Of a stretch of DNA of 64,000 nt, positions 55,280 to 64,000 are shown one piece after another; the stretch's first letter is position 1, and each line of letters begins with the position of its first letter. The position numbers and the translations under genes were made by a program. The notes under the pieces are model-generated. The model did no database searches, was not told where the DNA came from, and saw only the letters and a list, made by a program, of their open reading frames with translations. Source of the DNA: Dictyophora rubrovolvata (Eukaryota > Basidiomycota > Agaricomycetes > Phallales > Phallaceae); assembly GCA_029959195.1 (NCBI GenBank), contig CP114119.1:2356001-2420000 (forward strand), in the 5' to 3' direction.

Positions 55280-57635
55280 CGAAAAGAAAGAAAAAGAGGG
55301 GGAAAACAAAAAGTGCACGAAGAGGTGTAACGGAAACGGGCGGCAAATGTACCCGCGTTGTCTATTATGGTCTCACGTGGACTCCTTAATTATTATACAC
55401 GTAAGTATCCCCCGACTTTGCTGAAGTGACGCTTGCAGTGGCAGTCAGTCGTAAGCAATTGGCCATCTAATATTTCAAGTATTATTTCAAGTTTACCGCG
55501 TACTTCCTGCGTCCTACATATGCGATACACTTAAACAAAAGCAATTCAGAGAGCCGGTTCCAATAAAGTCGAATGGCATACGTAATAGCGCGGTTTCCCC
55601 ATTTCCTCATCCGGCGTCCGGAAGAAATCATGTACCATCTACAAATTCACACAGGTCAAAAACACTTTATGCAGGACCGTATATCGCGAGACATCATCAC
55701 TGTCTTTCTGATTTTCAGTGCTTTTTTTTCGAGAATTTGTGTCCAGGTTCAATATTAATCCGGGGTTTTCAAGTTCGAGCGCCGAACCGACCGATAATTA
55801 ATGTTTATCCCAGTTCTAGTCTCTTCTTTCCATCGGATTACATTCCCAGATATATCCATGTGCTCTCCATCTCATCGATTACTAGGGTCTGGAATGGCCA
55901 ATCGATCCCCAGGCCAAAATAGAGCCGAAAGAACTCAATTCTGCCGCGCAAATATGAATCCAGCCAGTTTAGATTAGTATCGACCCCCTAGTCATCGGAT
56001 GTACGTACACTTTATTTTCAAAGCTGGCTTTCACTATCTCGCGTCTTACATCGAACAGGAAATTACAGTCGTGAGGCCCAAGACTAAAATGGACAGCGAT
56101 CACTGTCTACTTTATACTAGTCTGAGGCGCGCGGACCAACTTCAAGTCAATACAAATCCCCGGCTTACGCATATCATCGTTTTGCCCCGCACCGTCAAAT
56201 ACCTGTCTCTTGATATAACACCGCCAAAAAGCATTAACCCCCTCTTCACTTCATTCGAAGTTTGCGCCTCCCACTGATTCCGATCGCACTACTAGCTGAG
56301 TCATAGACTCACCCGGTCATACTTAGACTCGGTCCTGGGTGGGTAATTATAACTCGTCCGGCAATGCGCAGAGGGAACGCTTTCGGAGCTACCAGAAGGC
56401 TCGTGTCGTCAGACCTTTTTAATACAGGCTGAAATACCAAAAGAAACGATGTTTACGGAGCTTGTTAAGCAAGGGCATTTTATCGTACGGCGGGTCTCCC
56501 GTCGCGGACTCGCAGCGCACACGCCAAGTCTAAAATTGAATGTCCGGATGCACAGCTTTTCTGCGACAAGGTTTTGCGCTGGGCGTTGTTGACTAGGCAG
56601 CCTCAGCCAAAGTTTTTGAACCGCATGGTATAATCCCGAATAGTATGCGCATATCGACACCTGCGGACAGGTACCAGTCAACGCGCTAAGGGTCCAGATT
56701 CCTGTCCTGTTTAGAAATGAGATAAGTTCGCGCCGGCTGCGCGCATATCCGGTGTAATTGAAATATCAACCCCAGTGTTGCGCTTCCATGCTGCTCACCC
56801 GACCGGTGCAGTCGACATTGTAAGAAGCGGATTGTCTATTATTTGCGGGCTGCTGGGATGGGGATGGGTAATCATGGCCACTAGCGAAACGGGTTTGAGA
56901 GCTTATACCAATGCGTTTCAGCTGTCATTCCCGGACTGTATCCGAGAGTACAAAACTCAATTATTCATGCCATGTAATACATACATATCACCAAATTAAT
57001 CAAGAGAATAGATAAAAAATAATCATAGTGTTGCGCGCGAAAACAACATACAAGGAGAAATAGCAGGATTGACGCCTCGGGCTTAGTACCACCCGAACCG
57101 GAATAACCAATACTCGCATAGCCCATCCCTCGTATATGCGCCGACGTTGTGTTCCATATGACAATTATAAAGGCCGTGTCGCCTTAAGCATAGGTTTTCT
57201 TGGTTTTCACATTTCGTTTACATATTTTCCCCTTATCTTGCATTTTAATCGCGATCTTCATTCGGTGAAACCTTTCTCTTTCCCTTAAAATCCCCAGACC
57301 ATGTATTTATTTTTTCCATATGGTTTTACCTCGTCTTGTTCACATTTAGATTACCAGTGTTCCGTTTTCACTTGGACGCTGAATTAAACATGTATATAAA
57401 AACCCGTCTTTTCAAGAGGAAAATAGCATCCAATTCCTTAGTCTTGTATCGCAACTTTTCTCTCAGTTCGAATTTGAGCGGATAAGCTTTATTTAGACCT
57501 TATTTTACACTCCTCTACATTTACAAAACGCTCTATTCTACCACTATTCCTCAGCACACCTTACCACTTGGTTCCCTATTCCTTCCTGTTCGCTCCTGTT
57601 GCGCACGTATCAATAGACTTTTGTGAAGTACAAGG
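55280..57635. other. Gene-free stretch
   Basis: Upstream of the ankyrin-CCCH gene and downstream of the P450 gene. Frames such as 55999-56277 (+) and 56409-56681 (-) have no recognisable domain. The left 250 bases should hold the ankyrin-CCCH promoter. A TATA-like AATTATAAAGG at 57161-57171 followed by a pyrimidine-rich stretch resembles in layout the candidate LTR region near 27.1-27.8 kb (see findings). Confidence 0.35.
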
Positions 57636-59796
57636 TTAGACATCTTCCCGTTTACGAAAAAGTAAAACATCCTGAGTATTGGGAGTATAATCCACTGTGC
57701 CGTATCCACCAGTTGGTGGATGAACGGGGTCAAGTTTGAAATCATAGGTCGTGAGTACATGGCTGACTGTGATTTTAAGCAAGTTGGCAGCAAAGAACCG
57801 ACCAGGACTAGACACAAAGTAAATTCAACAACTGATAACAACCATCAATACATAGCAAGGGACTTACCAAGCATGCTCGCCTATTCCAAACAATAGAAAA
57901 TCCGTGGAGAGCGTCGTTAGCTTAGACGTAGAATTCGTCCAAGTCGTCTTTGATTCACGAATTATTTCTTCCGTGTCAGAACCATTTGAACCAGTACTAT
58001 GGGGTTTGCAAAACCTGAACCCATCGAATGTCTTCGCTTGTGGGTAAACTTCATCGTCCATATGCCGAGGCAAAGACACAATTGCCATCAAGGAATCCTT
58101 AGGCACGCGTACTCCAGTAGAAAAAACGTAGTCAACGGTTGCTAGACGTGGACTAGTCACTGAAAAAGAGTGGTGATTCTTAACATGGTAAGAGTAAAGT
58201 TAAGATGGTTCTATTGACTCACGAACGGCCGGTGGGTAATGCCGCATTGTCTCCATAATGAAGCTATCTAGCTTTTGCATACGGCCCATGGATACTTTGC
58301 TCCATCCGTAATCTGCTACAACCGATTCGATCTCTCGGCGTAGAGGTTCGATGTATTTCGGATGAGAAGCGAGGGAATAAAAAATCACGTATAAAGACTT
58401 TGGGGGTTTATTGGTACAGTCATGTTTAACATAATACCAAGCTCATACCAAAGAAGTTGTGACAACTGCAGCTGCATTCAAATGGAGTAAACACAAAACG
58501 AGGTGTCGCAGATTACGGTCTTCTTCTTCAACGAGGTCTATAAACCACGAAAGCACGTCCTCCTGTGCAAATTGGATAATCATTATTGTGAATACTGAAC
58601 AAAAAAAGACTGAAGATATATACTTCTTTGTCTGGATAATCTGGACCATATTTTTTAAATTTCTGAATTCTGTCTTCAATCGTTTTCGAAAGATAGTAAG
58701 TTGTAGTTTTGACGGAAGTCGGAACGCTTGTCAAAAAAGGAGCGAGAATACTATGATCATAATTAATAACTTTAGCACATCGTCCTCCTTGTTACTTACG
58801 GCTTGAGAAGATTGGGGAAAAAGCGCAAAGTTATACCGCCTTCACTTGCAGTTTTGGCGAAGTCCATCACCACTTTAAGATATCCTGGGTTTCTATCTAG
58901 ATATTTGATCATTGAAAAGGTATGGTAAAATATCAATGAAGGACGACTTGCAAATGGATGGGTCGTTGATATATGACCGATTGGCAGCTCGTCCGCCGAT
59001 CAATTTACAAACTCCATGGATCTTTACAGGTTTCCAATTTGTGTCTTATCATCTCTTAGATGAGGATAACTTCAGTACACCAAGACGCACCAGTGGGAAG
59101 TAATTCGTTGCATGCTGATATAACCTCTTCACGAGTATTGTCGAAAAAGGTCCCAATATACCGAGTCAGCTTGGTCCGAACGATAGGTTGGTGATATGGC
59201 TTGTCAAAAATTTCTGCGCCAAAAGTATAATTGCCTGACGTGACCTAAGAATATCTTTCGTTGAATATCTTCCCAACGTCGTGTGAAAATCTGACCTGTC
59301 TCATAGCTTCCCCTGCTGAGAGCTCTTCCCCTCTCCTGGTGCGTAACTCGTCGATGTATTTCTTCCCGGCAATCACGATGAGCCATCCAATTGGAGTCGG
59401 AACCCGGAAAATTCCTTCTTTGCTATACTATAACCAACTCAGTCGATAGACTTCACCTATGTAGTCTGCATCCCACCTTTTGATACCCTTCTGAAATGAA
59501 CTCTTTAGCTCGAGACATGAATAGGAAGCCGTCAACATATGACCAGAGTGGATTAGAACTCGGAAATTTTGGAATGTCCTCCTGCAAAATCGAATAATGA
59601 AAAGCTTAATTAGAACCCAAGGTAAACAAATCTCACAAGAGGATCACGACCTCGAGATATCGCAACGGTCAACGCAACGAAAGCGGCAGCTCCTATTACC
59701 GTTACAGGTGTTGGATAGGCTTGCCAGGTATCTAAGATGTTGTGTCAAATCTTACTTTCAACGATAAATAAATAACAAACACAAACCAAGAGCCAT
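57636..59796 (-). CDS. Cytochrome P450 monooxygenase
   Basis: Haem monooxygenase, anchored in the ER membrane. Start MALDTWQAYPTPVTVIG runs into the hydrophobic anchor GAAAFVALTVAIS (about 59655-59740, first intron after MAL). Then IPKFPSSNPLWSYVDG; GKKYIDELRTRRGEELSAGE; LTRYIGTFFDNTREEVISA; DYPDKEEDVLSWFIDLVEEE; LNAAAVVTTSL and MIFYSLASHPKYIEPLRREI (I-helix region and following); the ExxR motif in SFIMETMRHYPPAV; VPKDSLMAIVSLPRHMD; and the haem loop FGIGEHACPGRFFAANLLKI with its cysteine. About twelve introns. It resembles the basidiomycete P450s annotated as ent-kaurene-oxidase-like, but the substrate is unknown. Divergent from the methyltransferase gene at 60202. Confidence 0.9.
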
Positions 59797-60201
59797 GTCG
59801 TGAGTTGTGTATAAATCGATGGCTGTTGGACACCCGTTGGATGACGTTTTTAACTAGGTGAAGGGATATCATTGACCGACCCTTGTAGTCCTACGGTACA
59901 GCCACCAAATTTGATTCTCACGTTCATAAGGTGAAGTCAAATGGGACCATTGTATGTATTGCATGGAAATGATCAATGCAGATCAATGGCTCACGGAGTT
60001 TTAAAGATAAAATCAGAAATAGATGTATATCCTAGTAGATTGGAGTCTAGTCGAATAATGATAAAGTCGGCATCTTTGGGAACCAGTAGTTCTGCCGAGT
60101 GTAATGCCGAGACTCCGAAATGCTTCTGGCTCCGGACTACTCATAAACTTGCGCAAACTTCACAGCTACAAATGCTAATCTTCCCCACGAGATAAGCAAG
60201 C
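59797..60201. promoter_or_regulatory. Divergent promoter region of P450 and methyltransferase
   Basis: 405 bases between two start codons of opposite direction, in which both promoters must lie. No open frame of note and no obvious TATA box. Joint control is inference from the arrangement. Confidence 0.4.
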
Positions 60202-61337
60202 ATGGCTGGAAACCTCCCAGATGCAGAGTACAACATCACCTCCGAAGAGGCTAGTTCGTTGAAACGCGTAATTGGAGGTATTCAAGACGATGAAGAGCTC
60301 AAGCAGCACTTGTTAGAAATCCGTTCTGAAGCTTACGCCGTATGTCTCCGAAAACTTTTACACCCTCGTCTCGTTGTCTTATATTTTGTCTAGGTACAGC
60401 CTTACGTTTGCATCAATAGGTTTGAATTTGCGAGGTGAGGCCGGTGATTCGGGATTGAGGGACTGGGTCTTGTATAGAAATTTTAACTTTGGAGTTAGGC
60501 TCAGAATCGCTAAACACCCTGCGTATCAACATGTTCTCAAACTTGGACAAGAGCGCAAAAATGCAATTTTCCTCGACCTTCCATGCTGCGGTGTGTAATC
60601 AATTTTTTGACATAATGATCTATTCACAAATGCCCATAGTCGGAGGCGACTCTCGAATGGCTGTTGCAGACGGCTATCCTAGGGAAAATGTTATAGCCTC
60701 TGATATAATTGCCGGTAGGTCTTGACAGCACAGATCAAAAAAGGCTTTTACATTTTTTCGCCGCCTTTTTCTAGGTTATTGGACTGTTGGCCACAAGCTC
60801 TTCAAGACAACGCAGGAGACATACCCCGTCCCATTTCTCCAAGGCGACGTTTTCAACCCAAATTTTCTTCAACCTGGCGTACCTGCTCTTTCTACAGCTT
60901 CGGAGGTCGTCGACTCTCCTCCTCCACTCAGGTCTCTAACCTGCTTGACACCGTTGCAACACCACGTCTCCGTTATTTACTCTTCTCTGTTCTTCCATTT
61001 GTTCGATGAAGACAAGCAACGTCGACTGGCTCATCTGTTCGCTTCCTTACTTTCTCCTGTTCCCGGCTCTATCATTTTTGGTTTTCACATTGGTGCTTCT
61101 AATGCCGAAGAAGACAAACTCGGTAGGGATCGGCTTACATTTCTCGGGAAACCTGCGTTTGCACACTCTCCAATTAGTTGGAGGGAGCTTTGGAGCGGCA
61201 CGAATGGTCCTTTTAGGCCTGAACAAGTTTCTATAGAAGTTGAAATAAGCCAGACTAGAAGGGCTGAACCTTTCAAAGGTGGTTTCCAAGATACTTATAG
61301 AGGTTATTTCCATATATGGAGTATAACAAGGATTTAA
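60202..61337 (+). CDS. SAM-dependent methyltransferase, AusD/Trt5-like (copy 1)
   Basis: Start MAGNLPDAEYNITSEEASSL; LKQHLLEIRSEAYAV; YVCINRFEFARLRIAKHPAY; a SAM-binding region DLPCCVGGDSRMAVADGYP followed by ENVIASDIIAGYWTVGHKLF; LQGDVFNPNFLQPG; LQHHVSVIYSSLFFHLFDED; SLLSPVPGSIIFGFHIGA; HSPISWRELWSGTNGPF; and end YFHIWSITRI. This is the block order of fungal methyltransferases in meroterpenoid pathways (AusD, Trt5), widespread in agaricomycetes. About four introns. It is a tandem paralogue of the next gene; its substrate is unknown and probably linked to the neighbouring P450 (inference). Confidence 0.85.
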
Positions 61338-61799
61338 TCCATGTAACGCGGCGAAGGAGTATATGACGAACTAAAGTTTCGATATGTACTGCAAACTTCG
61401 AGTTACCGTTCATTTATGTCAATATTTGATTCGCCTGTGAGTATCAATAGACTTGTTCGAAAACGGCTAAGATCCTAAAAGGACTTCCCAATGTCTGTCC
61501 CCATAGCATGCAACGTGTGACCACTCGACCTACAAGGATCACCGACCACCTCTTAATTTCAAATTTCCTGTTTTACATTATAGGAAATGATAGATCTGAT
61601 ACCGAAAAGACTCCGAAAAAGGTAGTTGTTAAATTTGTACTTCTCCCGTCCTCATGCACCATCGACCATCGTACTAAAAATATGCTGCCGGTCGCCTCCG
61701 GCCGTATTGAGAATGACACACGACACGCCTCTTTTCCCATGACAATCTTCAAAAGGATGAACAACGACAATCATAATATCTCTTTAAGATAAGCATCCC
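61338..61799. other. Spacer between tandem methyltransferase genes
   Basis: Not alignable by eye with the divergent promoter of copy 1. A 94-codon frame (61508-61792) is judged random. Holds the promoter of copy 2. Confidence 0.35.
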
Positions 61800-62926
61800 A
61801 TGACAGTCCAAGCTCCGCCATTAGACATAGAGTATAATCTCTCCACCGAAGAGGCCAATCTGCTCAAACCCATAGTTGGTATTCAAGATGACGAAGAGTT
61901 GAAACGACACATATTAGAAGTCCGGTCGGAAGCTTATTCTGTATGTCGTTTAACTGTTCATTGGACATCGGTATGTGTCATTATCGCTACAGGTTTATCC
62001 CTATGCGTGTATTCGTGGATTCCACTTTGTGAGGTAACACATTTATTACAACATCAGTTGATACTAAGAAGAATTCTGACGAGGTGTTGTAAACTCAGAT
62101 TTAGAATCACTAAACATCCCGCGTATCAATACGCCCTCAAACTGGGAAAAGAACGTGAAAATGCTATATTTCTTGAATTACCATGTTGTGGTGAGCGAGT
62201 GGATGGTTTTTTTTGGTGTCCCATTTCTCAAAACTATTCGTTAGTTGGAGGCGATTCTAGAGTAGCCATCCTGGATGGCTATCCCAAAGAGAACGTGCTT
62301 GCATCTGATCTGTTGTCCGGTAAACATCTAAAGCCCCGGTTGTTTGCCTACGGCTCACTTAATATGTTTTAGATTATTGGAAAATTGGTCATAAGCTTTT
62401 CAAGACAACGCCAGAGACACATCCCGTCTCATTTCTCCAAGGCGATATCTTCAACTCAAATTTCCTCCGTCCAGGTGTCCTTCCTCTTCATTCTCCCGCA
62501 GATATCGTTGATACTCCTCCGCTTAAATCGCTGACATCCCTTACACCGCTCCAACATCATGTCTCTGTCATTTATACTGCCGCCTTCTTCCACTTGTTTG
62601 AAGAAGATAAGCAACGCCAATTGGTTTTCCTCTTTGCTTCTTTACTTTCCCCTCTACCCGGCTCTATTATATTCGGCTCCCATTCGGGTGCTTCAGATTC
62701 TGACGAAGATAAATTAGGCAAAGACCGTGTCACATTCAGGGGAGAGAAAGCGTTCGCACATTCACCCACCACCTGGAAGGAACTTTGGACCGGAAAAGAT
62801 GGGCCTTTCAAACCCGACCAGGTTTCTCTGAAAGTTGAAGTAGTTGAAAGAGATAGACGTTTTTTCAGTCACCAGCCTCCTGCGACCAAAAACTATCAAC
62901 ACGTGTGGAGTATAACGAGAATTTAA
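61800..62926 (+). CDS. SAM-dependent methyltransferase, AusD/Trt5-like (copy 2)
   Basis: Start MTVQAPPLDIEYNLSTEEAN; same exon plan as copy 1, with VYPYACIRGFHFVRFRITKH, ELPCCVGGDSRVAILDGYP, ENVLASDLLSDYWKIGHKLF, LQGDIFNSNFLRPG, HHVSVIYTAAFFHLFEEDKQ, SLLSPLPGSIIFGSHSGAS and the end HVWSITRI. The two copies are well conserved in protein but differ at many silent and some amino-acid positions, so the duplication is not very recent. The second has Glu instead of Asp before LPCC. Both keep the glycine-rich SAM loop and look intact. Confidence 0.86.
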
Positions 62927-63210
62927 CTTAGTCTATCTTTCATTACGCAAGTACATTTTGGAATCTCAGTTTGTTGTATTTTATTTATAATTCGAGCTAC
63001 ATACGGACATACTTTTGCGCTGAGAAAACCATTAGTTAAGAGCTAAGTACGTAGTCCAATGAGATAATTCAGTTACCGATCATGACAAAGTTTGCCTCCG
63101 GAAGCCAGACTCGCTTAATATGGCCCTGACTTTACTTGTGCCCTCGTAGACGTACGTCGTCTCTACAGTTACGTACGAGCTCAAACTCTTAACATCGAAA
63201 ACAACAGGAA
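62927..63210. other. Intergenic spacer
   Basis: Contains TACGTACG-type palindromic steps (ACGTACG at 63041-63054 region and GTACGTACG near 63170) but no feature I can name. Promoter of the F-box gene is expected here. Confidence 0.3.
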
Positions 63211-64000
63211 ATGGAAAAATCAATTACCGGATCTATAAACTCCAAACTTCCCCATGAAATCTTATGTCGTATATTTGGACTGAGTTGTCCAATTTACCAT
63301 CTCCTGAAGATGAACCGCTACCTCCATCTGATGAAGGTATGCAGGCTTTGGCGAGAAATTATCCAAAACGATCCGACATTCTGGAATCTTACGGACTTCG
63401 GATCACCGTACGAGGATCTTCTCCTCGAGACCCTAAGGCGCTCGAAGGCCATTCAGCTGACTGCCATCGTTCCATTCAACAACTATTTCAGTGTTGAGTC
63501 GCGGAAAGGATTGATATGGCAGTCATTCATCACTCATGATCATTGGCGGATCCGAAATCTGCATCTCAAGCTCAGCGGTTCACTCAGGTTGGACAAAAAC
63601 ATGTTCCAATTCTTGGGAAAGTACGAATACCCCTCTCTGAGAGTCTTTACCATAGATCCATCACCTACATTCCCCGATTTCCCACTTCTCGAAAGTTTTT
63701 CCATTCCGGAGAATATCAGATGTTTAAATATCCCGATTCCCTTGCTGGACTACCTCCTCACAAAACACACTTATCCATCATTCCCTCGCCTCCAAACACT
63801 TTCCATCGCATTGAATTACTACTATCGCTCGCCCCTACACTTTCAAACACAAGTTTTTGCCTTTCTCAAAAATTGTCCGTCTCTACAAAGTCTAGAACTA
63901 GCCTTTTCGTTGGTAGACCCTACTGAAAATGTAGGCCTAATGTCATGGTCCGTATTTCCAGGCCTTTCGTTCCCGAAATTGACCAAGGTTTGGGTCGATG
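63211..64000 (+). CDS. F-box protein with leucine-rich C-terminus (runs off right edge)
   Basis: An open frame without any stop from 63211 to the window end, at least 263 codons. Start MEKSITGSINSKLPHEILCR, then IFGLSCPIYHLLKMNRYLH and KVCRLWREIIQNDPTFWNL, a standard F-box of the agaricomycete kind (LPxEIL...C+xWRxI...TPxLW). The rest is leucine-rich-repeat-like: RIRNLHLKLSGSLRLDKN, YPSLRVFTIDPSPTFPDF, FPRLQTLSIALNYYYRSP and CPSLQSLELAFSLVD. Role as an SCF ubiquitin-ligase substrate receptor is inferred from the domain. Confidence 0.8.
   Translation, partial: MEKSITGSINSKLPHEILCRIFGLSCPIYHLLKMNRYLHLMKVCRLWREIIQNDPTFWNLTDFGSPYEDLLLETLRRSKAIQLTAIVPFNNYFSVESRKGLIWQSFITHDHWRIRNLHLKLSGSLRLDKNMFQFLGKYEYPSLRVFTIDPSPTFPDFPLLESFSIPENIRCLNIPIPLLDYLLTKHTYPSFPRLQTLSIALNYYYRSPLHFQTQVFAFLKNCPSLQSLELAFSLVDPTENVGLMSWSVFPGLSFPKLTKVWVD

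Overview
The window is eukaryotic, fungal nuclear DNA, most likely from an agaricomycete (mushroom-forming basidiomycete). Genes are dense and on both strands. Almost every conserved gene is cut by many 45-70 bp introns with GTRNGT...YAG ends. The content fits as well: F-box proteins, TKL kinases, a cytochrome P450 beside AusD-type methyltransferases, an RlpA-like secreted protein, GH85 and an SSU1-type pump. Gene models were joined by eye from splice signals and protein-family consensus, so outer limits are better supported than individual splice sites.

Layout. 1-11.1 kb is a housekeeping block: Chk2/Rad53-type checkpoint kinase (cut by the left edge), Mediator MED7, BuGZ/ZNF207-like zinc-finger protein, a P-loop kinase-like protein, phosphopantothenate-cysteine ligase, proteasome lid subunit RPN5 and an F-box-like protein. 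11.2-14.8 kb is gene-poor and holds a clean non-autonomous hAT element (13608-14527) with 8-bp target-site duplication. 14.8-18.8 kb has a DUF2470 membrane protein and a divergent Ysh1/CPSF73-like endonuclease. 19-23.4 kb is disturbed: a 5'-truncated, frameshifted SED5 relic, an acidic unknown gene carrying a 308-bp tandem duplication, and a fragment of the Lnt-like gene that lies 6 kb downstream. 23.5-28.1 kb holds a fast-evolving F-box-like gene, an RlpA-like secreted protein, a candidate LTR-like remnant and a possible small secreted protein.

28.9-40 kb: Lnt-like nitrilase-fold membrane protein, GH85 endo-beta-N-acetylglucosaminidase, SWI/SNF subunit SWP73/BAF60, GDP-L-fucose synthase and a sulfite/C4-dicarboxylate pump. 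40.2-43.1 kb: a TKL kinase with an N-terminal helical region resembling the MLKL four-helix domain and a 27-bp coding minisatellite tail, the most unusual protein in the window. 43.4-47.7 kb: M1 aminopeptidase with a 13-nt microexon in its active site. 48.1-49.8 kb: a Tea1/Kel1-type Kelch protein without the usual coiled coil. 52.2-55.3 kb: ankyrin-CCCH protein. 57.6-62.9 kb: P450 divergent from two tandem methyltransferase genes, a plausible small specialised-metabolism group. 63.2 kb to the end: an F-box protein running off the right edge.

Two divergent pairs share very short promoters (MED7/BuGZ, about 104 bp; SWP73/GDP-fucose synthase, about 90 bp). I saw no rRNA, tRNA or CRISPR.
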